Shown here piece after piece: positions 23,301 through 35,894 of a DNA stretch of 64,000 nt. Source of the stretch: Verticillium longisporum (lineage: Eukaryota > Ascomycota > Sordariomycetes > Glomerellales > Plectosphaerellaceae); assembly GCA_019188255.1 (NCBI GenBank), contig JAETXT010000004.1, positions 992,001 to 1,056,000 of the forward strand, written 5' to 3'. Each line of letters opens with the position of its first letter. The stretch's first letter is position 1. Position numbers and translations under genes: made by a program. The notes under the pieces were generated by a model. It was given only the letters and a program-made list of their open reading frames with translations, was not told the origin of the DNA and did no database searches.

Positions 23301-25218
23301 GTGCGGCAAAGGTTTCAGGAGTCGAGACGCAAAGCATGGTTGCCGTGAGGGGAAAGGCGAAATTCCAGTGCCGGGGCTTCAGGGACATCTGAGCCGGGCG
23401 TGGACCGATAGCTGCTAGGACTTCTGCCCACTTCGGATGGGAGAGCTCATTAGAGGTAGCCTTGGCTGCGATGGGCAGCAAGAGGACTTCGAGAACCTGA
23501 CAGAAAGCAGTCTTGACCTTCTGTCCGTGAGACCGGTTGAAAAGCCTTCCGAGCTTGATCAAAAAGTCGCATGAGTTTTCCCACGCCTCGGTTGGAGCGA
23601 TCTTGATCTTGAGATGCTTCATGCCACCCAGGACCAATTCAATCTTGCCCTCGGCATCGCGACCAGCCTGCGTCATGGCACTCTTGGCAGCGAGATCCTG
23701 CAAAGAGCGGTCTATATCGCCAAGGAACCGCTCCGTGACACCCTTGAAGTTGATATCGCTCATGCCACCGAGCAGCTGAGAAAAGAGATTCCAATTAGCC
23801 AGTTTCAGCGGGCTCATGACGAGTTGGTCGGTATCAGCGATCTTCAACTGGCCAAAAATGATGCCCTCGAGCTTTTCTTCCATTTCGAGAGTCAACAACG
23901 GCAGGCTCGTCTGGCTGATCACCTGCAGCAGCACTCGGCAAAGGATATATATGGACACTGTCGAGCGACGTTCGGCGTGGGCGACGAATTCTTGTTTGGC
24001 AGCCATAGAAGCCCCTGGACTTGTCAGCGGGTTCTCGGTGGACGGTCCAGTCCCGGCAGACAGTGGCTGCAGCGGTTCCGTATTCCGGCGCTGCAGGGAT
24101 GTTGGCGTCTTGGATTGCTGCAACTGGCCTCGGGCATCATTGGCGGCGTCGCTTTTGCTCTTCCTCCACAGCATGATCGAATCGATGAGGGGCTTGGGTC
24201 GAGGCCGCGCGATGTGTCCGAGGGCGGCGATGATCTGGTCGAACGTCGTGTCGACCCCAGGCCCACATACGAGTTCGACCTGTGGCTCGGGGTCGAATGG
24301 CACCGTTATGCAATCGTTTAGCTTCTCCTCAGCTTGCGCAATGAACTGGTCAAAAAGTCAGCACCCCATAGGCGGACGAACGAAGGGCAGAGGTTCGAGA
24401 GGAGACGGACCTGTGTGAAGAGCACATGCAATGCATACTCGCCCACAGTCTTTTGCTGGTCCTCCTTGTTGTGCCTCGATGAGTGGGTATGGTGGTGAGC
24501 GCCATCGTGTGTGGTCTTGGTGAGCATGCGTTCTAGTTTCCTCTGAGTGGAGGTTTCGGTGGTATTGGCGGCGGCAGGGGATGCCCTGCCGGAGCCTTGT
24601 GTAGTGCCAGACAGGGCTGTGGGTGGACGAGAAGAAGCAGACGCAGGTCCCGGTCCTATGGCGGACGCAGGACCGTCTGGCTCTTGCCGTGCCACTGCAT
24701 ACATGTCTGGGCGGTCGGTGGCGGAGAGGCTAGCACCGGCTGCAGCGATTATCTGCGGACTGAGGGGACTGGAAGACGAGCTGGCGAGGCTTCCATTTCG
24801 AGAGTGTTGTATGCCGTGTACGATGGAGGTCTGGCGGTGGTGGCCATACGTGCCACCCTTGGGGTCGCCGGCGCGGTGTGCGGTGTGCGAGTGCGGTAGT
24901 CGTGGCGACGACAAGGAAGGCGGAGGGCCAGCGAGCTTCTCGAGTGACGATTCCCGCGAATGGGCAACAGAGCGAGCAACACTGGCGGGCAGATCGAGCG
25001 GAAAGGCGGCAGGTCTGACGGTGCGCTCCCAGTCAATGACGGAGTCTCCGCGCTCCTCGTCTTCCTCGTCGAGGGTCGTCACAGAGCGAGGCGAGAACTT
25101 GAGTGGATCCTGAAGATGGTCGGGCAGCGTCTGGGGCGGAGCTACTAAGCAGCAAGAGAAGTCGTTAGTCAAAAGAGGTACGAGGTAAGGTCGAGGAGGC
25201 CCAAGATCGGGGTCCCAT
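17350..25218 (-). CDS. TAO3: Cell morphogenesis scaffold Tao3/Pag1/Mor2 (Furry family)
   Basis: Furry-family proteins are very large HEAT/ARM-type scaffolds for NDR kinases (Cbk1/Orb6/Cot1) in polarised growth. The main exon (24345-17350) encodes 2,331 residues. Just after the intron at 24346-24410 come FIAQAEEKLNDC and CGPGVDTTFDQIIAALGHIA, then PKPLIDSIMLWRKSKSDAA, the signature of the MOR2-PAG1 N-terminal domain. Mid and C-terminal MOR2-PAG1 regions follow, and the last 250 residues are Ser/Pro/Arg-rich. The preceding exon (from 25144) holds LPDHLQDPLKFS, TTLDEEDEERGDSVIDWER and a disordered Ser/Pro stretch ending VGEYALHVLFTQ. The 5' end is uncertain. The best fit is ATG at 25218, a 37-base intron (25145-25181, with TGACTAAC and CTTAG) and a product of about 2,588 residues. 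A longer intron from a more distant exon is possible. Confidence 0.88.
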
Positions 25219-26663
25219 GGGTTTCGATGCGCTGCGTGCGTGGTTCCCCCCTCTTGCTCTTCATTCGTCGTGAAACGCAGAGCGCAACGGAAGGACACCA
25301 GACGGGTGATCGGGATCGGGAAGGGGGGTGGGTGCCCAAGTCGCCTGCAGGAAGAGGGTGGCCTCGCGACGGGTGGGTGTGGGAGGAAGCGCAGGAGGAT
25401 TCCCGGTGCACAGATGCTCGTAGCAGCAGCCAGCAGCCAGCAGCCAGGAGGACGGCGTCGGACGCAAGCTGATGTGGTGGACCTTGGCTCTAGGATGTTG
25501 GGGAGGACCGGGAGAAGAAAGGCAGACTAACTCATTGTCAGGTTGGACCAAGGGCCATGATCCGTCTTACGACATGTGAATATGGTGTAGCATTACGGCC
25601 TCCCGACGGCAGTACTGCTTCGTCAAGGTGTTGTCTGGGATCCGACGGCGGCGGGTTTCGACAGTCGAACGTAAGGTAGAAAGCTAGGTTAGGTGGATGG
25701 AACGAAGGAGATCTTGCGGAGGAGGAGACAGCACCAGATCAATGAATAGATGAATGGATGGATGATGGAGTCCAGGCCCCAGCCTCCAGTGCCTGCGGTG
25801 TCGATCACTGACGTCCAATTGGATTTTCGGCTGCTGTAAGGGTTGCCTTTCGCGGGCCTGGCAAGCCTGGGAATCCTGCAAGGGCCACCAGCACGGACGA
25901 AGCCAGCAGGCGAAATGCCCTAACGAGGCCTAGCAGCCCGCCGCGGCCGTGGGAGATCTCCTGGGTGCCCAGGGCGCGTGCTGTGGCCTCCCCTGTAGGG
26001 GTTGACCCTTGGGGGGTGTTTGAGGGGTCACTTGGCTGCTTGGGTCGGTCTCTCTGGATGGGATTTTTTGAGGGGCACGACCAGGGGTCTCCGCGGCATG
26101 TACCGTCTTGATTGGCTGGTCCCTGGCTTGATCCCATCCCTTGCGCGCGACACCTGCCAGCATTGCGGGCCGCCGTCATTGGTGCCGATGGGGAAGGTCA
26201 ACTCAGTCCCCAGGCAGGCAGCGGGCAGCCAGAACGAACTCTCTCATCCAAAAACACACCAGGCACGCAACCAGGCCATGGCACTCGGCATGACCCTGCA
26301 CAGCGCTTGTCACCGGCCGGCGCGTCCTTGGATCTGCTTGACTCTGCAAAGTGTTTATGCTGCCAGCTCACCGGGCCCCACCGTCTTCGCGATCACGAGG
26401 ACGATTGCCATGACAGCCTATGGCAACTTCACGTCCGTCAGTCATTTCATGTCCAGTCACACGATGGCGATCTTCCACGTAGACCTCCAGGGCCCATGAT
26501 TGACGACATGCTCGGGCACCGTTTTCTGAACGTACAGGTAGAATCTACCAGGGGCCGCCTGCTCATGTGAGGCACGCTATCGAGGCCGCTAGTATGGTCC
26601 AGGGCTTTGCTGGTTATGGTGATGGTCGTTCGACAAGATTGGGCCCTGAGTTTTGTTCTGGAA

Positions 26664-26694
26664 TTACCTTACCTACCTTACCTAGGTAGGTACC
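26664..26694. repeat. TACCTAGGTA palindrome cluster 1
   Basis: Successive ACCTTACC/ACCTAGGTAGGT words, self-complementary around CCTAGG. Noncoding. Confidence 0.7.
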
Positions 26695-27090
26695 AAGTTG
26701 AGGTCGAGTAGCGCGCGAAGCCAACGACCTGGCTCCTTTTTCGGTCGTCTTTTTCTGGCCACGGTAGGGGTGGTGAGGGGGCTTGACGCAGATATCGGGA
26801 GATTGGCAGAGGATGGTCGGTCGGGTGATTGATTGATTGCCTGTGGACACTTCATAATACCTCCGAGATCGTCGAGAACAATTTTCCGAGAAGCCGTGTT
26901 GGCAGTACGGGCGGGTGGAGGGAGGGTCTCATAAGTGCGGCCCGGTGACATTGTGGCTTGCAGATTGTGACGAGGGTGGACTTGTCTGCCTCTGAATAGA
27001 AGAGAAGGGGAGATGGCCGGTAATGAAGACTGAATGCACAGTTGATGATACTCAGGACGAAGTCCCGTCGCATGGTTGCTTAAGGTATCA

Positions 27091-27128
27091 GGTACAGGTA
27101 CCTACCTAAGGTAAGGTACCTTAGGTAA
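27091..27128. repeat. TACCTAGGTA palindrome cluster 2
   Basis: Contains GGTACCTACCTAAGG followed by GGTACCTTAGGTA, an imperfect palindromic array of the same word. Confidence 0.7.
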
Positions 27129-27690
27129 AAGCTTTGTTGGCCAGGGGCGATGGTCTGGCACATCAGATCGGTGTCATGGAAATCCGCTTTCAAGATGTGG
27201 CATCTCTCATAGCTATCTACCTACCTTCCCAACACGTACATGGAAGGTTAGGTTGTTCAAACTCACCATTCACCATTATGTCCAAATGCCTGATGTCCTG
27301 GGCGGATCCATCCAGGCGCATTAGTAAGCCAACTCCATCATCATGCACAGCCTATGAGCGCCGAAGGGTTCAGCTTTTTGGGAGCGAAGCATCTTGGTGA
27401 TTGAGTGGCCTGTCCAAGATGGGTCTGGCCGAGGCGATGATGGAGGACCAGGGAGGATCAAAAGCATTATTGGGAGAATATCCCCTCGGTTCTGTCTGAC
27501 GTGAGAAGAGAACGGCCTGGGAGCTCACTCAATAGTGGTGTACTTGCAGACAGGCCAGCCACAGCAACCGGCATTGCACTCGTATTCGGATTGACGAATA
27601 CCTGTAATACCGCTCAAGCCAGTTCAATGCGCTACATTATGAGCCGTAGGCTCTAGGTCAACCAACCAGACCATCTTCCTTCTCATCTAA

Positions 27691-27730
27691 GGGTACCTAA
27701 GGTAGGTAAGGTAGGTACCTAATTACCTAG
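27691..27730. repeat. TACCTAGGTA palindrome cluster 3
   Basis: Contains GGTACCTAAGGTAGG, GGTAGGTACC and TTACCTAG in 40 bases. Third copy in the same intergenic region. Confidence 0.7.
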
Positions 27731-28616
27731 TAGACATGCTTGGATTGCCGGGGGGTGGAAGCACATGTCGTGAGGCAAGGTGAGGTAGCATCTCAAGAAA
27801 GTTTCAACTGTTCGAGTGGGCTGACCTCGGCCTCGACTTTTCCCGGCAGTGCTCACCTGTTCCCGATTCAGTCTCTACTATGTATGTTGTGCTTGGCCGC
27901 CTACCTGTCAAGTCCACATGCACAACGGTGGCAGATTTGATTCCCTTCTCCTGTATGTACCTAGATCAGGTAGTTCCACAACTCCGCCTCGACAGCATTC
28001 GTCTGATTTTTTTCTTTTCATTTTTTTTTTTTTGATCTCATCTCTCCAGTCGATAGGTAGAGTGAAGACGTCTGAGTAAGCCCTTCCCCCTCTCCTCTTT
28101 TGTTTTTTCCATTGTCGCCAGACGCTCGCAAAGTCAGACCAAGGTACAATTGCGAGAAAAAGCCGACACAAAGAGCCGACGCCGATTAGATCGTCGTCGG
28201 GGGGGTTTTAGTACGCCGGTTTCCGATTCCGAGCGGAACGCCCGACCATTCCTAGCTTGGTGTTTAGTGGGGGAAAACCTTAGTCACTGGCCTGACTCTG
28301 GTGCCAGATCTCGGTACTACCACAGTACACTTGGGCTTTCTTCTCGCTGACAACACGTGCGTCTCTTTCGCAGGTCGAACCGACTTTCCAGCGCTTGACC
28401 CCTCGGCCTCGACGACTGCTGCTGTCGAACCCTCTCATCCGACAAGACGGTTTCCATAAACGTCTTTGACGACCCGACCGAAACTCTCTCGACATTCTCA
28501 TCGACACAACACACCACAACAGTGCGCCTTTCAGCCGCCTGCAGCCGAGTTGCCCCTCAACACCACTGCCGAGATATCCTCGGTGCCAAAATAAGAGAGA
28601 CACCCCGCCCGCCAAC

Positions 28617-30866
28617 ATGGCCGAGCTTGATACTCTGGACATCATTGTCCTGTCCGTGATCCTTCTCGGCACGGCCGCCTACTTCACCAAGGGCAAGTAC
28701 TGGGCCATTGAGAAGGACCCCTACGCCAATGGTTTCGCCAGCGCCGGCGGCCCCAAGGCCGGCAAGACGCGCAACATTATCGAGAAGCTAGATGAGTCCG
28801 GCAAGAACTGTGTCATCTTCTATGGATCCCAGACTGGTACCGCTGAGGACTACGCCTCCCGTCTCGCCAAGGAGGGCAAGTCTCGTTTCGGCCTCGAGAC
28901 TATGGTCGCCGATCTTGAGGACTACGACTTTGACAATCTCGACGCCGTCTCCACCGACAAGGTCGTCATGTTCGTCCTGGCTACCTACGGCGAGGGCGAG
29001 CCCACCGACAACGCCGTTGAGTTTTACGAATTTATCACGGGCGAGGACGTCTCGTTCAACGAAGCCAACGAGCCTGCTCTCGGAAACCTCAACTTCGTCG
29101 CTTTCGGCCTCGGTAACAACACGTATGAGCACTACACCTCGATGGTTCGCAATGTTACAAAGGCTCTCGAGAAGCTTGGTGCTCACCGCATCGGCGAGGC
29201 CGGCGAGGGTGACGACGGTGCCGGTACCATGGAGGAAGACTTCCTCGCCTGGAAGGATCCAATGTGGACCGCCCTTGCTGAGAAGATGGGACTTGAAGAG
29301 CGCGAGGCCGTCTATGAGCCCATCTTCAGCATCACGGAGCGTGACGGCCTGACCCCTGAGTCGCCCGAGGTGTACCTTGGTGAGCCTAACAAGATGCATC
29401 TCGAGGGTGCTGCCAAGGGACCCTTCAACTCGCACAACCCTTACATTGCCCCGATTGCCGAGTCGAGAGAGCTCTTCAATGTCAAGGACCGTAACTGCCT
29501 CCACGTTGAGGTCGATGTCAGCGGCTCCAACCTCTCCTAGCAGACGGGTGATCACATTGCCACGTGGCTCACGAACCCAGGCCACGAGGTCGATCTCTTC
29601 CTCGATGTCATCGGCCTCAAGGACAAGCGCCACACTGTTGTCAGCATCAAGGCCCTCGAGCCCACCGCCAAGGTCCCCTTCCCGACGCCGACTACCTACG
29701 ACGCCATCGTTCGCTACCACCTGGAGATCGGAGCTCCAGTGTCCCGCCAGTTTGTTTCCACCCTGGCTGCTTTCGCCCCCAATGACACCGCTCGCGCCGA
29801 GATGACTAGGCTTGGCGGCGACAAGGACTACTTCCACGAGAAGACGGGTGCCCACTACTTCAACATCTCCCGTTTCCTCTCCTCCGTGAGCGGCGGCGCC
29901 CCATGGGCCAATATCCCCTTCTCCGCCTGGATCGAGGGCATCACCAAGCTTCAACCCCGCTACTACTCCATCTCCTCGTCCTCCCTCGTCCAGCCCAAGA
30001 AGATCTCCATCACCGCCGACGACGAGCGCCAGTCTATTCTTGGCCGCGAAGAGGACCCCTTCCGCGGCGTTGCCACCAACTACCTGTATGCCCTCAAGCA
30101 GAAGCAGAACGGCGACCCAAACCCCGAGGCCTTTGGCCAGACATACGAAATCACTGGTCCCAGGAACAAGTACGACGGTATTCACGTGCCTGTACATGTT
30201 CGCCACTCCAACTTCAAGCTGCCCTCTGACCCCTCTCGTCCCGTCATCATGGTCGGCCCTGGCACCGGCGTCGCACCCTTCCGTGCCTTCATCCAGGAGC
30301 GTGCCAAGCAGGCCGAGGACGGCGCGACTGTCGGTCCGACACTGCTCTTCTTCGGCTGCCGCAAGTCTACCGAAGACTTTGTTTACAAGGAGGAATTCGA
30401 GGTACGTATCCTTTGTCCCCGAACCTACACGGCAGGCCTCGATGGGCGTGCCGCGATGACGTGGCAGCAAGAACTGACATACGCAGTCGTACAAGAAGTC
30501 CCTCGGCGACAGCTTCGAACTCATCACGGCCTTTTCCCGCGAGGGCCCCAAGAAGGTCTACGTCCAGCACCGCCTGCGCGAGCGCGCCCAGCAGGTCAAC
30601 GACCTCCTTCAGAAGAAGGCCTACTTCTACGTCTGCGGCGACGCCGCCAACATGGCGCGCGAGGTCAACACGTTCCTCGGCCAGATCATTGCCGAGCAGC
30701 GCGGCGTGTCCGAGGCTAAGGCTGAGGAGATTGTCAAGGGAATGCGCGCGGCGAACCAGTACCAGGTACGAACTCTTTCCGTCTTCTCCCCTGGGCCGTC
30801 GCTTGAGGCTCGCGTAAATGTGGCGTGCTTGATGCTAACCTTGCGTAGGAGGACGTCTGGTCTTAG
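28617..30866 (+). CDS. NCP1: NADPH-cytochrome P450 reductase with an in-frame TAG
   Basis: An ER-anchored diflavin enzyme that passes electrons from NADPH through FAD and FMN to P450s such as Erg11. An N-terminal membrane anchor (about residues 8-27) is followed by the FMN domain (YGSQTGTAEDYASRLAKE; ATYGEGEPTDNA), the FAD domain (RYYSISSSS), NADPH sites (MVGPGTGVAPFRAF; FYVCGDAANMAREV) and the invariant C-terminal EDVWS. Introns are 30402-30486 and 30766-30848, and the intended product is 693 residues. Codon 308 is TAG (29538-29540), between GSNLS and QTGDHIA, where the family has Tyr. Just after it, ATWLTN replaces the usual WPTN. The remaining 386 codons are open and correctly spliced. Possible readings are a miscalled base, recent loss (many fungi have a second reductase), or readthrough. 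The change is C to G, so not RIP. Confidence 0.9.
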
Positions 30867-33800
30867 ATTGCATGCAAAGGATAGAGCCATCGGGCATTCG
30901 TTTCGTGGAGTAAAGTATTTTTTTTTGTTCCCAAGCATGGCTAATGCGAGCGTGCACGTGCAGCAATCGGAAATCGAAAGGGGAGATGGGGGCTCGGGAT
31001 TGGAAAGGATAAACGGACGGCCGGGCGGTTGGGCCGGGCTGGCTGTCTTGAGTTTGGCAAGGGGAGCTCACGGGCTTTCACGGCTTTGGTCTGGCATGCA
31101 TAGTACATTTGGCTTACCTCGTTCACATGTAGCAAGGGTGCAAACCGTTTATACAACGATAGACTTGAATCAGCCTTTGTTTTTTCTTTCTTTCACCATC
31201 ACTGCTCTTTGTTCTAGATCTCAGATAAGCACATCAAGGCAAGCCAGAGGCATCGATTCGCCATCGAGCTACGGTGGATCGTGGATGAAAAAAAACAGGC
31301 TGGAGAGCTCAGCATTCGTCCCATCCCATTCTTCGATGAGGCCATTTGTTGGCATCACCTGTCTTCGCGGCCCTTTCGCTTGGCCCTGATGTACGGATAA
31401 ATAGCGACGGTTCATTGCCAGCCAGCTGGTTCCGATAAGATCGGACCCGAATCTAGCGTAGCACTGCTAGGCTTCGTGTGCGGAGGAGCAGCGGCAGGCT
31501 TCTATCTAAAGAATGTGCAGATGTGACCTGTCATCTAAGCTGCGATGAGCGGTGGAAGACTTGGTGGTGCTATGAAGATGGCCATGCGGTGCGTGCAGTC
31601 TTGGCACGACTGCACTTGTGTTCCTCGTTTCTATATTCCCGCTCTAATCTTGAAACCTGGCCCTATCTCTTTTCATGACACGCATGTGAAGGAGGTGATG
31701 ATCTATGTCGGTCACCACGGACAAAGGTACGAAAACGGCGAAAACCGTTTCATGTCAGCTCGTGGCGAGGCACTTCTATCGGACACCGCCTCATGGCCCC
31801 CTGCTGCTCTCGTGCTAGGGCCCCCAAAGGTCATGACGCCTGCAGGGTGAGGTCATGATACATCAGTCGATCTGCCTGCTGTCAAGGTGCGTGCATGTTG
31901 GATGGCAACCCGCCATCTCTGATCCTGCCAGTATGAGTTGCAGGAATGTCTCACACCCTTCTTGACCGGTGAAGAAACTGTTGAGTTAGAGTTGGCCATC
32001 CAAGTGCAGACAGACCTCTTTGCGCACCAAGTTATCTTGTCGCTGGTGCATACAGTCGCTCCTCCGCACAGACGGCGATGTCGTCCGTTCTTTCGCTTAC
32101 ATATGTTATACCGGCCTGCCTTAGGAATGCCTGATATCTGGCACCAGTCGGACACGAAGGTCCGCCATGATTGGCGAGTGATTACTATACATCGTACTAA
32201 CCGAAAGCCTCGTCTTTGAGATGGAATAGGCACAACGACATATCGGGAAACACACTTTCCGTATCAAGCCGTAGCAAGTCGCTTCTAGCAGGATGTCAAG
32301 GTATGGCCCCGAGATCACACCGTTTTGTATCTCATGGCTCCATTGGCGTCTACTGCCACTATACCAACATCTCAAGCTGTTGTTGGCGTAAGACCAGTTG
32401 AGCAATGAGGGGTCATACACCACGCTTTACCGCCTGTTCAGTAATTGTTGGAGTAGCACAAGCCCTTTTTAATACGTTGCAGGGGATGCTGGCTGCATGC
32501 GGGCACAGGTGACAGGTCGCATTTTGCATCATTTCGCTTCAGAGTGTCACCTGTGGCTTTCGTGCGTATGCGTCTGCGAGAGCACGGTGCTCGAGGTACA
32601 GGCCAGATAACATAATTGCAGTTCATTAGGCGCTTACTCGGAAATGGGAGCATCAACCCGAAGATCCCTCAGTCGATGTTTCGTGCCCAGATCGTTGTCA
32701 GATCCATGCTCGATTGTGGCAGAGGTTTGGATCGAGAAGAAATGTGGAGGTGGAGTGTTGGCTGGGGTGCCGAATCCGATACTCGATCGGATCTTTCAGC
32801 CTCAAAAGCCTTTTGTAACCTCGCTACGCCATGAGAAATTGTTCCATGCCGGTGTTTTTCGACCATGTCAGTCATGCTTGAACACGTTGACACCCATCCC
32901 AGATTTTTACCCTTGAGATGGCCAAAGTCGGGCTCCAACGCGCCGTGCAGGTGATTGTCTTTCCACCTTACCTTACGAGAGTGATCTGACCCTCCATTAG
33001 CACCATTATTGCTTTTTCCAACCCCCCCGAAATCGAGCGTGGACCAGTCCCCCTTCCTTCTGCAAGCCCCCCCTTCGGCTACCGCGAACTTTGTTGTTCT
33101 CTCTCCGACGGACTCTGAGACCTCAAGGCAGTAATCCACCAGGGGGGCTGCACCAGGTATGAGATGGGATCCCATTGGGTCCAGAACGTTGTCTGGCATC
33201 TGGGTGAAGCGGCACGCTCTCCATCGTGGCAGAGAAACTCGGCATCCCAACACGAGCGAGGTGCAGGTCAATCTCTGACATAGCCAGTCAGCTCACACAA
33301 GCTAGCAATCCTCGCCAAAGGGGCTGCTTCTTCTGCCACCCAGGAATTGGGCCCCTGTTTGAGACTTGAGGCCATTGAGTGCTGGCGATTGGCGACGATG
33401 CACGGTGGAAAGAGTGCCCGCATGATTGCTGAGAGCTTGGAAAGGTGACAAACCCCGCCGGAGCTGGGTCCGTTCGAGGGACGTGATGCGCCTCCACTTT
33501 GCAGAGAATGAAGCACGGATGCTCTCCCGGGCGATGTGCTCTCCCAGGCGATGTGCTCTCCCTAACAGGTCGCTGCCAAGGCTAGCCGGCCATCTGGGCA
33601 CCACAGAACTGCAGGGGCCGGGGCGTGATGCGCGGCGGTCTTCCATCAGCCAGCCGCAGTGCCGTTTCTCGAATTGGAATCCCCTGTCTCAGGCCACAGA
33701 AGAAAGCGAAGAAGAAAAGGAAGCTACCTCTCGGTAGTAGCGTTGATGAGGGCGATCGCTTGGGTGCAACATGGGCAAGGCATGGTAGAACCGCATGCCA

Positions 33801-35894
33801 CCCTCGTGTTGGACCCTTTATAGACACCACATGTGCCTCTTTGTCAACCGTCAACTGCCCCGACCGGCTTGCTGCACTGAATTGCACGTCTACCTTTTTT
33901 TTTTTTTTTTGTGACCTATCACTACTTTACACGGCGTTCTGCTTTGAGGTGCTGAAGGAGTATTCTTAGAAGCAGGTTCGGTGTGGCGAAGCTGCAGCAT
34001 CCATCGTTCATCCACGGGAAACCTGCATCTTCATCGGAAGATTTGCCCGTTAAACTCGACCAAATCAGCACCGGGCAAGCGATACGACGAACGACGCTAA
34101 CGACGGACGACGGACGACGGACGACGGACGACGGACGACGGACGACGCGTCTCCATTTAGGTATACAAGATTGTTTGGGAAGTTGCTCGGTAACAAAGAG
34201 AAGGAGCGCGAGGCACCAGTTTCCCTAAGGAAAAATCAGTGTCAACATCACCAATTCGTATGCCGGACGTGCTTACCTACAACAAAGTATCCTAAGGGTT
34301 GATGCCGCGAACGAACAGAGCAACATACACCTGGTCTCCTTACACAACTATAGCACGAACTTCAAAGTGTTGATGAGTAGGTTGAAGCTTCTCCTGTCCT
34401 CATCACACAGCGCTGGGTACATGCACTTACAAGATGCAGATGAGTACATGAAAGGAAGGCACCAACACGCCTGTCGTGTCGTCTTTACCATAACAACTGC
34501 CACACTTGTCTGAAAGCTCGCCGCTGTGATTCTGCAGAGCGGTGTAAGCGAAGCATCGGAAGCGAGGAAAGAAGCATCGTCAAGAGCTGTCAAGAATCAA
34601 ACAGCTTACTTTCGCTCTTGTCACGATTGTCTGGCGTACCTACCCTCAGGTAGCTAGCTGCTGACCACTCGATCGATCACCAGTATCATCATCGAAATCG
34701 AGGATTCAAGAGCATACGTCAGGAAGGCGAGTGCAGCAGGGTCTACCCAACAGCTTCTTTGGGGGAAAGAAGTATTGTGCCTGACCTTTCCTGCCCCTGG
34801 AATCCGACGCCACTCCACAAGCCCAATCGTCTTCCTTCTCCTGGCTCAACGCCTCTCCTTCCTGCCCGCCATCCTGGACAGCATCCTGCCCACATACTTC
34901 CTTTCACTTCTTCTCCTTTTCATGAGGTAGGAAGCTGAGGTGCTTTCTCAATTTGCAAGTCTCAAGCCTCGCTGGCCGGCATTCTTACAAGGTCATTGGT
35001 GAATCCATCGCCATCACCATTGCCATTGCCATTCCCATTGTCAGTCCCATCATTATCATCATCGTCGTCGTTACCACCCCATTGCAACCAGGCACAACCC
35101 AGTAATAGTCACCTAGGTAAGTCTTTCCCGGATTCGAGAGCCAGCATAATGTCCATTCGTCTTCCTTTTCATCTTGAGCCGCCCCCCACTGCGTGTTTTC
35201 TTTCTTCCCTTTCTCTTCACAGCATCACCGCATCCCAGGATCTCCTCTCGTTCTCCCAGCCATTCTCTTCGACTCGATTGCTCCTCCGATAGCTCGTCCT
35301 ATCTTTTTACTGATCACTCGCTTCATCACAGAGTCTTTGGTAGCAGCATCCGTCTTCTCCAATTCTCGGACGCCCGGACAACAAATTACCGCCTCCCACG
35401 CCAGATTGTGACAGGTGAGTCCCCCATTGTCCCACCTATGCTTTCTGCGAACAGCTCGCTATTTCCTGTTCTCTTCCCTGCAACTATTTGTTTTTTGCTG
35501 TGTTGTTCGTATTGTTCACCGGGCGCCCTTTTCACTTCAGAAATGACACCACCTGGCCTATTGTGTACCCTTTTTTTTTTTTTTTTTTTTTTTTGCTCTG
35601 ATCAATTGTCACGAGTGCTGCCTGTCGTCCAAGTCCGCCGTTCCGCCATGGTTATCATACCTGTTCAGGTCGTCCTGAGTGGTAAGCTAACAGCTGGTAT
35701 ACAAAATAGATCTCGCAGATCCGACATTTTCATCCACGACACGAGTCCGTTCAGTGCTTCAAAGAAATAGTGAGCCTTCCTGTGTTGACAGAACTGAGCG
35801 TCCACGCAATGCGGATCTCGCACCCCCACGCTGTATCCTGCTTCCTCGTACAACAAATCACCGCTAATTCAATCTTTGGACAGACCGTCTCGCC
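30867..35894. other. Five-kilobase intergenic region upstream of the RRM gene
   Basis: No frame with recognisable protein similarity. The longest, 32669-33271 on the minus strand, is low-complexity and domain-free. It holds the NCP1 3' end, T runs at 33895-33910 and 35571-35594, and a 7-base minisatellite at 34100-34147. From about 34800 the plus strand is pyrimidine-rich with possible leader introns (a GTGAGT donor after GACAG at 35412), suggesting a long spliced 5' UTR for the RRM gene. Confidence 0.55.
34100..34147. repeat. ACGACGG minisatellite (about 7 copies)
   Basis: Nearly perfect tandem array of the 7-base unit ACGACGG in noncoding DNA. Confidence 0.85.

Larger units (their letters stand above)
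25219..28616. other. Divergent TAO3/NCP1 intergenic region (3.4 kb)
   Basis: No coding segment with recognisable similarity. It contains the leaders and promoters of both genes, three dense clusters of TACCTAGGTA-like words (listed separately), and pyrimidine and oligo-T tracts at 28005-28035 close to NCP1. An unannotated lncRNA or a 5'-UTR intron of NCP1 is possible, but nothing here proves it. Confidence 0.6.

Noticed and set aside
29510..29540. A 30-base intron removing the NCP1 stop (a GT to the TAG)
   Set aside because: Far below minimum intron size and would delete the conserved VDVSGSNLS block.
28788..30551. 587-codon open frame antisense to NCP1
   Set aside because: It mirrors the codon bias of the reductase on the other strand, has no domain, and the sense protein is unmistakable.
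32669..33271. 200-codon minus-strand frame in the large intergenic gap
   Set aside because: No domain, no splice context and composition like the neighbouring noncoding DNA.
34100..34147. Possible CRISPR-like array
   Set aside because: Head-to-tail 7-base repeats without spacers, in a eukaryote; a plain minisatellite.
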